From contig DQGF01000366.1 in NCBI GenBank assembly GCA_003525045.1, positions 10,079-17,503 of the forward strand: 7,425 nt of DNA. The letters are read 5' to 3'. Made by a program: the position numbers and the translations under genes. Under the pieces are notes generated by a model. The model was given only the letters and a program-made list of their open reading frames with translations, did no database searches and had not been told where the DNA came from. Positions 1-5,172 of this stretch are shown piece by piece; within the stretch, counting starts at the first letter, position 1, and every line of letters begins with the position of its first letter. Source of the stretch: Pseudomonas sp. (GTDB lineage: Bacteria; Pseudomonadota; Gammaproteobacteria; Pseudomonadales; Pseudomonadaceae).

Positions 1-70
1 GGGCGCCCCGGTGTATCTGACACACCGCGTTATCGTTCTTCGCCGGCAAGGTTAACGGGAGAGGGCGGAT
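1..70. other. 3' flank of the histidine kinase gene, with an imperfect hairpin
   Basis: This non-coding stretch follows the kinase stop codon on the minus strand. It contains an 8-bp palindrome (1-8, GGGCGCCC) and a 6-bp inverted repeat, CGGTGT at 9-14 and ACACCG at 22-27, with a 7-nt loop. Read on the minus strand this could fold after the kinase stop, but no U-tract follows, so a classical intrinsic terminator is not supported. The text around 28-50 resembles fragments of Pseudomonas extragenic repeats as I remember them, which is only an impression. The neighbouring gene to the left is outside the window. Confidence 0.3.
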
Positions 71-1738
71 TCAGCTTCGTATCATCTCCCGTACCTTCGC
101 CGTCAACAGGTCGAAGGTAAACGGCTTGGTGATCATCTGCATGCCAGGGTCAAGGAATCCGCCGCGCACCGCGGCGTGTTCGGCGTAGCCGGTGATGAAC
201 AACACCTTGAGTTCCGGCCGGTATTGCCGGCCGATTTCTGCCAGTTGCCGGCCATTCATGCCGGGTAACCCGACATCGCTGATCATCAGATCGATACGTT
301 GCGCCGAATCCAGAATCGGTACCGCACTGTCGGCATCAGCGGCCTCGACGAAGGCATACCCCAGGTCGCTCAATACCGTGCTGACCAACACCCGCACCGC
401 CGGGTCGTCTTCGACGATCAACACCGTTTCGCCGTGTTGCGCGAACGGAGCGTGCGGGACGTGTACCGGGTTGTCCCGGGGCAGAACCCCACCGAAGCGC
501 GGCAGGAACAAACTCACCGTGGTGCCGTTACCCACTTCGCTGTGAATGGCGACGTGGCCGCGCGATTGTTTGCTGAACCCATAAATCATCGACAACCCGA
601 GGCCTGTGCCCTGGCCGATCGGCTTGGTGGTAAAAAAGGGGTCGAAGGCCCGATTGATGGTGCTTTGCGGCATGCCACACCCGGTGTCCGTGACGCTCAG
701 CATCACATAGTCGCCGGGGTCGAGGTTGCTATGGGCCTTGGTGAAGCCGAGGTCCAGATGCTGATTGCTGGTTTTCACGACCAGTTGGCCGCCACCGGGC
801 ATGGCATCCCGCGCATTGATCACCAGGTTGAGCAGGGCACTTTCCAATTGATTGGGGTCGGCCTCGGCCACCCACAGTGGCTCGCTCAGCTGCATGTCCA
901 GTTGAATGCTTTCATTGATACTGCGCTGTAATAATTCGCCCATGGACACCACCAGGGTGTTCATCTCCACGGGTTTGGAGTCCAGCGATTGGCGCCGGGA
1001 AAACGCCAGCAGACGGTGGGTCAGGCCTGCCGCGCGGTTGGCCGAGGTCACCCCCAGATCGATCAGACTGTCCAGATCTTCGGTGCGGCCACGGGCCAGG
1101 CGCCGGCGCAACAACTCCAGGCTGCCGATGATGCCGGTCAGCATGTTGTTGAAGTCATGGGCAATGCCGCCGGTGAGTTGGCCGACCGCTTCCATTTTCT
1201 GTGACTGGCGCAGGGCTTCTTCGTTGTTGCGCAGCTGTGCGGTGCGTTCCTCGACCTGCTGCTCGAGGGTTTCGAGGGTGTTCTGCAACCGCAGCTCGCT
1301 TTGACTCAGATCGATCAGCCGATCCCTGGCTTCATACTGTCGTCGTCGCCCGCGCAACGCGGTGGTCACCAGGCTTATCAGGGTCACGGGATGAAAAGGG
1401 CGCTCAAGAAAGGTGACATTGCCCAATTGCGGGCCGAACCGCGACGCGGGGTTCTGTTCCGGGCCGCCATGATGGGTCAGCAACACAATCGGCAAGTCCG
1501 ACCAGGCCGGCTGTTGTTCGATCAGGTCGAACAGCGGTGCAAGATCACTGCCCAGCAACGCCTCGGAAGAGATCAGCAGCAAGCCTGCGCCTTGCGTCAA
1601 CTCGCTGCAAAGTCCCACCAGATCCCGGGTGATGACGCCGTCGTAACCCGCCTCATTGAGCATCATCAGGGCAATCTGGCTGTCACGCCCCAGCGGCGCG
1701 AGAATGATCGCGCGCTCGGACGTCGCTTCCATGACCAT
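71..1738 (-). CDS. Soluble hybrid histidine kinase: pseudo-receiver, HisKA, HATPase_c, receiver
   Basis: Cytosolic hybrid sensor kinase of about 555 residues with no membrane segment or signal peptide. Residue numbers here count from the GTG at 1741. Residues ~10-130 look like a receiver fold but lack the acidic pair, have Ser58 where the phosphoacceptor Asp is expected, and Arg114 instead of the conserved Lys (LERPF). A coiled coil (~137-182) leads to HisKA with phosphoacceptor His195 ([11 protein letters not shown]). HATPase motifs follow: N box (N305/N309), G1 DTGCG (352-356), F box FDPFF (366-370) and G2 GQGTGLGLS (376-384). The C-terminal receiver (~438-554) is intact, with E444/D445/D446, phosphoacceptor D489, T517 and K539. 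Possible starts are GTG 1741, ATG 1738 and ATG 1732. I chose 1738 because it forms a TGATG stop/start overlap with the upstream kaiC-like gene; a GGGGAAG ribosome site (1749-1755) lies 10 nt away, or 7 nt from the GTG. The overlap argues for translational coupling and joint function with KaiC. The input signal and the final output regulator are not visible. Confidence 0.93.
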   Translation of the reverse strand: MVMEATSERAIILAPLGRDSQIALMMLNEAGYDGVITRDLVGLCSELTQGAGLLLISSEALLGSDLAPLFDLIEQQPAWSDLPIVLLTHHGGPEQNPASRFGPQLGNVTFLERPFHPVTLISLVTTALRGRRRQYEARDRLIDLSQSELRLQNTLETLEQQVEERTAQLRNNEEALRQSQKMEAVGQLTGGIAHDFNNMLTGIIGSLELLRRRLARGRTEDLDSLIDLGVTSANRAAGLTHRLLAFSRRQSLDSKPVEMNTLVVSMGELLQRSINESIQLDMQLSEPLWVAEADPNQLESALLNLVINARDAMPGGGQLVVKTSNQHLDLGFTKAHSNLDPGDYVMLSVTDTGCGMPQSTINRAFDPFFTTKPIGQGTGLGLSMIYGFSKQSRGHVAIHSEVGNGTTVSLFLPRFGGVLPRDNPVHVPHAPFAQHGETVLIVEDDPAVRVLVSTVLSDLGYAFVEAADADSAVPILDSAQRIDLMISDVGLPGMNGRQLAEIGRQYRPELKVLFITGYAEHAAVRGGFLDPGMQMITKPFTFDLLTAKVREMIRS

Positions 1739-3240
1739 CACGGGCTTTCTTCCCCGAGCAATGGATTGCTCGCACCCATATAAGTCGGGACGCCACGCAA
1801 TACGCCTTGGAACGCGTCCAACGGCTCGCCGATCGTCATGCCCTGGCGGCTGATGCGGTATTCACGAATGGTCGATTCATGGCTGCCGGTGCGTTTCTTG
1901 ATGATCGAGATCGCCCGGCGCACTTTGCCCAGTGCTTCGAAGTAGCGCAACAGGATGACCGTATCGGCCAGATAGGTAATGTCCACGGGGGCCTGCATGT
2001 CACCGACCAGTCCGTGCTGGGCGACGGTCATGAAGGTCGCGGCGCCCCGGCGATTGAGGTACAGCAGCAACTCGTGCATGTGCAGCACCAGGGCGTTTTC
2101 TTCAGGCATTGCAGCCTGATAGCCATTGATGCTGTCGATCACCACCGTCTTGATGTCGCGCTGATCGACGCAGCGACGAACCCGGTGGGAAAACTCGCCA
2201 GGGGACAATTCGGCTGCGTCCACTTGCTCGATCAGCAGGTTGCCGGTGTCTTGCAGGGCTTTCAAATCAATGCCCATGTTCTTCATGCGCTCGAACAGCA
2301 AACCCAGTTCTTCATCGAAAATGAACAACGCGGCTTTCTCGCCACGGGCCACGGCCGCAGCGGCGAAGATCATCGAGATCAGCGATTTGCCGGTACCGGC
2401 CGGGCCGAGGATCAAGGTGCTGGACCCGGTCTCGATGCCGCCGCCGAGCAGGGCATCCATTTCCTTGATGCCGCTGGTCAACTGCTGTCGGACATACACC
2501 CCGCGGTGCTCGGCAGCCACCAGGCGCGGGAACACGTGGACGCCATCGCCCATGATGGTGAAATCGTGATAGCCGCCACGGTACTTCTGACCGCGATACT
2601 TCACCACGCGGATTCGCCGGCGCTCGGCGCCATAGTTGGGGGTCAGTTCTTCGAGGCGAATCACCCCGTGCGCAACACTGTGCACGGTCTTGTCCAGGGA
2701 TTCGGTGGTCAGGTCATCAAGCAACACCACCGTGGCGTCATAGCGCACGAAATAGTGTTTGATTGCGAGGATCTGGCGCCGGTAGCGCAGGGAGCTTTGG
2801 GCCAGTAGCCGGATCTCGGAAAGACTGTCGAGTACCACGCGAGTCGGCTTGACCCGCTCGACCACTTCGAAGATCTGCTTGGTGGCTTCGCCCAGTTCGA
2901 GGTCCGAGGAGTACAGCAGACTTTGCTGATGCTCGGCATTGAGCAAGCTTTCCGGAGGCGTCAGCTCGAAGATGTGGATGTTCTCGTCCAGCTCCCAGCC
3001 ATGGGACAGGGCACCCTGGCGCAGCTCGCGCTCGGTTTCCGACAACGTGATGTACAACGAGCGCTCGCCGGCTCGCGCGCCGGCCAACAGAAAATGCAAT
3101 GCGACGGTGGTTTTACCTGTTCCGGGTTCACCTTCCAGCAAAAACACATGGCCGCGGGACAATCCACCGGCCAGGATGTCATCCAGACCTTCGATGCCGG
3201 TGGCGGCTTTTGCGCTGAACAACTCGTTAGATGTAGACAA
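1738..3240 (-). CDS. kaiC: KaiC-like double-domain RecA-fold ATPase (circadian-clock-protein family)
   Basis: A 500-residue protein with two tandem KaiC/RecA-type domains, close to the 519 residues of cyanobacterial KaiC. Numbering is from TTG 3240. CI has Walker A GEPGTGKTT (37-45) and Walker B with D138 (VVLDS). CII has Walker A GPAGTGKS (279-286) and Walker B D369 (VVIDS), followed by the KaiC-typical run IREYRIS. In CI the catalytic Glu pair reads Ser67-Glu68, and in CII Asp309-Glu310. The cyanobacterial phosphosite Ser431-Thr432 aligns with Thr422-Tyr423 (DITYLADT). The C-terminal tail after GVLRGVPTY is about 14 residues, shorter than the KaiA-binding tail of cyanobacterial KaiC. The start is TTG 3240 because AGAGGG lies 6 nt upstream. 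The alternative TTG at 3255, five codons longer, has no visible ribosome site, and no ATG or GTG is available. Family membership is clear. A true clock role is not implied, as neither kaiA nor kaiB is in the window. It is likely a signalling ATPase acting with the overlapping kinase gene. Confidence 0.93.
   Translation of the reverse strand: MSTSNELFSAKAATGIEGLDDILAGGLSRGHVFLLEGEPGTGKTTVALHFLLAGARAGERSLYITLSETERELRQGALSHGWELDENIHIFELTPPESLLNAEHQQSLLYSSDLELGEATKQIFEVVERVKPTRVVLDSLSEIRLLAQSSLRYRRQILAIKHYFVRYDATVVLLDDLTTESLDKTVHSVAHGVIRLEELTPNYGAERRRIRVVKYRGQKYRGGYHDFTIMGDGVHVFPRLVAAEHRGVYVRQQLTSGIKEMDALLGGGIETGSSTLILGPAGTGKSLISMIFAAAAVARGEKAALFIFDEELGLLFERMKNMGIDLKALQDTGNLLIEQVDAAELSPGEFSHRVRRCVDQRDIKTVVIDSINGYQAAMPEENALVLHMHELLLYLNRRGAATFMTVAQHGLVGDMQAPVDITYLADTVILLRYFEALGKVRRAISIIKKRTGSHESTIREYRISRQGMTIGEPLDAFQGVLRGVPTYMGASNPLLGEESP
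1749..1772 (-). promoter_or_regulatory. Kinase ribosome-binding site abutting an 8-bp inverted repeat
   Basis: Within the last codons of the kaiC-like gene, CGAGCAAT (1755-1762) and ATTGCTCG (1765-1772) form a perfect 8-bp inverted repeat with a 2-bp centre. In RNA the inner pairs would open to give a loop of 4-6 nt. The minus-strand Shine-Dalgarno GGGGAAG (1755-1749) begins at the last base of the stem. A hairpin here could hinder ribosome loading on the kinase message unless ribosomes translating kaiC unfold it, which would enforce coupling. The repeat is seen directly; the regulatory role is inference. Confidence 0.4.
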
Positions 3241-3246
3241 AAAATG

Positions 3247-3252
3247 CCCTCT
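3247..3252 (-). promoter_or_regulatory. Shine-Dalgarno site that decides the kaiC-like start
   Basis: On the minus strand AGAGGG is followed by 6 nt and then TTG at 3240-3238. The in-frame TTG at 3255 has only a pyrimidine-rich stretch upstream, so it is the less likely start. Confidence 0.55.
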
Positions 3253-3255
3253 CAA

Positions 3256-3360
3256 GATCAGGGGAAACGAGGCAGCAGGCCTGAAGTGCCTGAATGGACT
3301 GCCTGATCACTTGACCTTTGGCCGCTAAGAGCGTTCAACACTTTTTGCCGGGGGTGGGCA
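3256..3360. other. Upstream region of the kaiC-like gene
   Basis: This is the proximal leader and promoter region of the minus-strand operon. The word GCCTGA (TCAGGC on the minus strand) occurs three times, at 3279-3284, 3288-3293 and 3301-3306, and CAGGC/GCCTG (3276-3280 and 3288-3292) forms a 5-bp inverted repeat. I see no convincing -35/-10 pair for the minus strand: TTGAAC at 3338-3333 is a fair -35, but nothing at 16-18 nt spacing resembles a -10. The kaiC promoter therefore remains unassigned. Confidence 0.3.
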
Positions 3361-3396
3361 CGGGATTTGTTGACTACCCCGATTACTTGTAGGAGC
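3361..3396. repeat. Direct repeat, copy 1 (REPIN flank)
   Basis: This 36-bp stretch begins CGGGATTTGT and ends GTAGGAGC. It recurs at 3491-3525 with about 30 matching positions and a one-base length difference. A further shared word, TTTGCCGG, precedes both copies (3344-3351 and 3480-3487). The last eight bases are the first bases of the REP arm that follows. Confidence 0.75.
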
Positions 3397-3471
3397 GAGC
3401 CTGCTCGCGAAGAGGGCGTGTCAGGCGACATCGATGCCGGATGTTGCATTCGCGAGCAGGCGCGCTCCCAC
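3389..3471. repeat. REPIN-like pair of inverted REP sequences
   Basis: A 23-bp sequence beginning GTAGGAGCGAGCC and ending CTCGCGAA (3389-3411) is repeated in inverted orientation at 3449-3471, beginning TTCGCGAGCAGG and ending CGCTCCCAC, with 21 of 23 positions complementary. The arms flank a 37-nt spacer. Each arm also contains its own short palindrome (GCGAGC...GCTCGC type in arm 1). The layout of two inverted REPs around a short spacer is that of REPINs, which in Pseudomonas are non-autonomous elements mobilised by RAYT transposases encoded elsewhere. No RAYT gene is in the window. Confidence 0.8.
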
Positions 3472-3490
3472 ATGGGATCTTTGCCGGACT

Positions 3491-3525
3491 CGGGATTTGT
3501 GTACGCCCCGATTACCTGTAGGAGC
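3491..3525. repeat. Direct repeat, copy 2
   Basis: Second copy of the flank at 3361-3396, starting CGGGATTTGT and ending GTAGGAGC. After this shared end the sequence switches to a different repeat family (CTGTCGAGCG...) instead of the REP arm found after copy 1. Confidence 0.75.
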
Positions 3526-3800
3526 TGTCGAGCGAAGCGAGGCTGCGATCTTTTGATCTTGCCGTTGCTTTGGCTTCAGATCTGCCGCCCCTTTCCCAGA
3601 GGCCGAACGCAGGCGTTGCGCAGGGGGCACCGCGGCAAGGATGGCGGCGGGCCCCCGGAGCAATGTTTCGTTACGGCATGCCAAGCCTGAGCTAGGCACC
3701 GAATGGCGGGGCAAGAGCCCTTGGTTACTTGGGGCTTTTCCAAGTGCCCCGCCGTCAGGGCGGACCCCTAAGCCGCCGTTACCACAAAAAATGGATATGT
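3518..3800. repeat. Composite Pseudomonas extragenic repeat region
   Basis: The block opens with GTAGGAGCTGTCGAGCG, runs through GGCTGCGATCTTTTGATCTT (3541-3560), and continues as GC-rich repeat-like text to about 3800. I recognise the opening and the 3720-3800 part as types found scattered between genes in fluorescent pseudomonads; this is recalled, not searched. An 84-codon open frame (3641-3895) crosses it, but it has no clear ribosome site, no recognisable domain and low-complexity Pro/Lys/Ser composition, so I treat it as repeat-derived and not a gene. The boundaries are approximate. Confidence 0.5.
3705..3753. repeat. Long nested inverted repeat
   Basis: GGCGGGGCA (3705-3713) and TGCCCCGCC (3745-3753) form a perfect 9-bp stem. 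Inside it, either AGCCC/GGGCT (3716-3720 and 3732-3736) or ACTTGG/CCAAGT, which overlaps the outer arm by one base (3727-3732 and 3740-3745), can pair. A further GGCGG/CCGCC repeat follows (3759-3763 and 3773-3777). No T-tract follows, so it looks like the structured core of the extragenic repeat and not an intrinsic terminator. Confidence 0.6.
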
Positions 3801-3900
3801 ACGCAATCAACAAGAACCTGGTCGGCCCAAAGGCCGCCAAGATCACCCCACCTGATACCCCATCATTCAGCCTCCCCCCAAACCCCCCAGGTTAACAAAA
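3801..3900. other. C-rich tract region upstream of the propeller-gene promoter
   Basis: Non-coding sequence with a small CGGCC-CAAA-GGCCG hairpin (3823-3836) and four C-runs: CCCC at 3846-3849 and 3858-3861, and CCCCCC at 3874-3879 and 3883-3888, the last two separated only by AAA. The minus strand is thus G-rich and could in principle form a G-quadruplex or slip during replication. No gene is evident. Confidence 0.4.
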
Positions 3901-3916
3901 CATAACGTGGCGTCGA

Positions 3917-3946
3917 TTGTCAGACCTTTCCAAACCCCGATAGGAT
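3917..3946 (+). promoter_or_regulatory. Candidate sigma-70 promoter for the propeller/transporter pair
   Basis: TTGTCA (3917-3922, five of six consensus bases) is followed by an 18-nt spacer and TAGGAT (3941-3946, four of six). Transcription would start near 3953, giving a 5' leader of about 125 nt ahead of the start codon at 4077. This is the best match in the region but remains a pattern-based call. Confidence 0.4.
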
Positions 3947-4052
3947 AAGCCAGCTTCCGAAGGGGCTCTAGATTGCGCTTTTCAGGACTATGCTCCAGAA
4001 CAGGCAATCCCGATGAACACCCCTTACGGCGCCCAGAAAGGTTGAACGACCT

Positions 4053-4063
4053 AACAATAATAA
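4053..4063 (+). promoter_or_regulatory. Putative Hfq/Crc CA motif upstream of the propeller gene
   Basis: AACAATAATAA fits an extended AANAANAA pattern, the A-rich site to which Hfq with Crc binds to block translation during catabolite repression in Pseudomonas. It lies 13 nt before the ATG and directly before the G-rich Shine-Dalgarno (GGGGGAAGG, 4065-4073). A very similar site precedes the next gene. The pattern match is seen; the regulatory role is inferred. Confidence 0.5.
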
Positions 4064-4076
4064 TGGGGGAAGGTCT

Positions 4077-5144
4077 ATGAGTGAGCCTGTCATGGGTGTG
4101 GGTATCTGCCGCCCGCCGGCACTGCGCAAATTCGCGTTGCTGGCTACAGCGCTCTCGCTGTTGAGCTGTGCCGTGCTGTCGGCACCTGTACTGGCCGCTG
4201 CAGCGTCGGCATCCGATGTGGTTTATTCCGTTGAATCGGCCAAGGCCAGCAAAAGCCTGATGCTCGACGTCGTGCACGCCGGCAAGCGCCTGGTGGCGGT
4301 CGGTGATCGCGGGCACATTCTGTACTCCGATGACCAAGGGGCGACCTGGGTCCAGGCCAAGGTCCCCACCCGGCAACTGCTGACCGCGGTATTTTTCGTC
4401 GATGACCAGCACGGCTGGGCTGTCGGCCATGACGCGCAGATCCTCGCCAGCGAGGACGGCGGCGTCAGCTGGACCAAGCAGTTTGAAGACCTCAAACGCG
4501 AATCGCCGCTGCTCGATGTCTGGTTCCAGGACGTCAACAGCGGCTTTGCCGTGGGCGCTTACGGCGCGTTGATGGCAACCACCGACGGTGGCAAGCACTG
4601 GGAAGACGTCAGCGACCGCCTCGATAACGAAGACCAGTACCACCTCAATGGTATTGCGGCAGTCAAGGATGCCGGACTGTTCATCGTCGGCGAGCAGGGC
4701 AGCATGTTCCGCTCCGCCGATTGGGGGCAGGCCTGGGAGAAGCTTGAAGGCCCTTATGAAGGCTCGCTGTTCGGCGTAATTGGCACCGCTCAGGCAAACA
4801 CGCTGCTGGCCTACGGGCTACGGGGCAACCTGTTTCGCTCCACCGATTTTGGCAGCACCTGGGAGCCGGTCGAGTTGCAAGCCGCCCGCGGCACATTGGA
4901 GTTCGGTCTGTCCGGCGCAACGTTGCTCGACGACGGTTCCATCGTGATCGTCGGCAACGGCGGCTCGGTGATCCGCAGCAACGACAACGGCGAAACCTTC
5001 AGCGTGTTCAATCGTCCGGATCGCATCTCGGTATCGGCGGTCACGGCGGCGGGCAACGGTAATCTGATTCTCGCAGGACAGGGTGGCGTTCGCGCCACCT
5101 CGCCAACCGGCGCAGATAATGGAAAAAATGGGTCGTCCAAATGA
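4077..5144 (+). CDS. Exported Ycf48/BNR-type beta-propeller protein
   Basis: A 355-residue protein with an N-terminal export signal: R17/K18, a hydrophobic stretch (~19-40) and Ala-rich sequence (VLAAAASA) suited to signal peptidase I near 40-45. LLSC at 28-31 is a weak lipobox alternative. The mature part carries six Asp-box-like repeats of the form GxxGxIxxSxDxGxTW, at residues 76-91, 117-132, 160-175, 205-220, 247-262 and 293-308, and a partial seventh (GQGG, 334-337). This matches the seven-bladed propeller of the Ycf48/photosystem II assembly-factor-like family. In non-photosynthetic bacteria such proteins have no photosystem role, and the family name is only structural. The start ATG has GGGGGA 6 nt upstream. 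The MMPL transporter gene follows after 28 bp, so the protein is probably a periplasmic partner or assembly factor for that transporter; its substrate is unknown. The C-terminus is a Gly/Asn/Ser-rich tail. Confidence 0.9.
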   Translation: MSEPVMGVGICRPPALRKFALLATALSLLSCAVLSAPVLAAAASASDVVYSVESAKASKSLMLDVVHAGKRLVAVGDRGHILYSDDQGATWVQAKVPTRQLLTAVFFVDDQHGWAVGHDAQILASEDGGVSWTKQFEDLKRESPLLDVWFQDVNSGFAVGAYGALMATTDGGKHWEDVSDRLDNEDQYHLNGIAAVKDAGLFIVGEQGSMFRSADWGQAWEKLEGPYEGSLFGVIGTAQANTLLAYGLRGNLFRSTDFGSTWEPVELQAARGTLEFGLSGATLLDDGSIVIVGNGGSVIRSNDNGETFSVFNRPDRISVSAVTAAGNGNLILAGQGGVRATSPTGADNGKNGSSK

Positions 5145-5152
5145 GCCGGGCA

Positions 5153-5163
5153 AATAATAAGAA
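5153..5163 (+). promoter_or_regulatory. Putative Hfq/Crc CA motif upstream of the transporter gene
   Basis: AATAATAAGAA is again an 11-nt (AAN)3AA motif. It ends 9 nt before the ATG at 5173 and overlaps the Shine-Dalgarno (GAAGG, 5161-5165), so a bound Hfq/Crc complex would cover the ribosome site. Both gene starts also share the sequence GGTCTATGA or GGGTCTATGA around the start codon. Confidence 0.5.
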
Positions 5164-5172
5164 GGCGGGTCT

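Noticed and set aside
1807..2808. 333-codon plus-strand open frame opposite the kaiC-like gene
   Set aside because: It is antisense to a gene with intact Walker motifs, and its His/Gln-rich translation has no recognisable domain.
1738..3240. RadA/Sms or a RecA-type recombinase as an alternative for the KaiC-like gene
   Set aside because: There are two tandem RecA-type domains and KaiC-specific runs, with no zinc finger or Lon-like domain as in RadA.
3361..3525. Direct repeats considered as a CRISPR array
   Set aside because: There are only two diverged copies, with no regular spacers; the intervening sequence is a REPIN.
3421..3846. 141-codon minus-strand frame over the REPIN and repeat block
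   Set aside because: It reads through palindromic repeats and has no recognisable domain.
3641..3895. 84-codon plus-strand frame in the intergenic region
   Set aside because: It lies over the repeat cluster and C-rich tract, has no good ribosome site and low-complexity composition; likely repeat-derived.
4063..4065. ATG 14 nt before the chosen propeller-gene start
   Set aside because: It is out of frame with the propeller and falls within the A-rich motif and Shine-Dalgarno.
3867..4643. 258-codon minus-strand open frame over the propeller gene start
   Set aside because: It is antisense to a signal-peptide-bearing protein with regular repeats, has no domain of its own, and runs through the promoter region and the C-rich tract.
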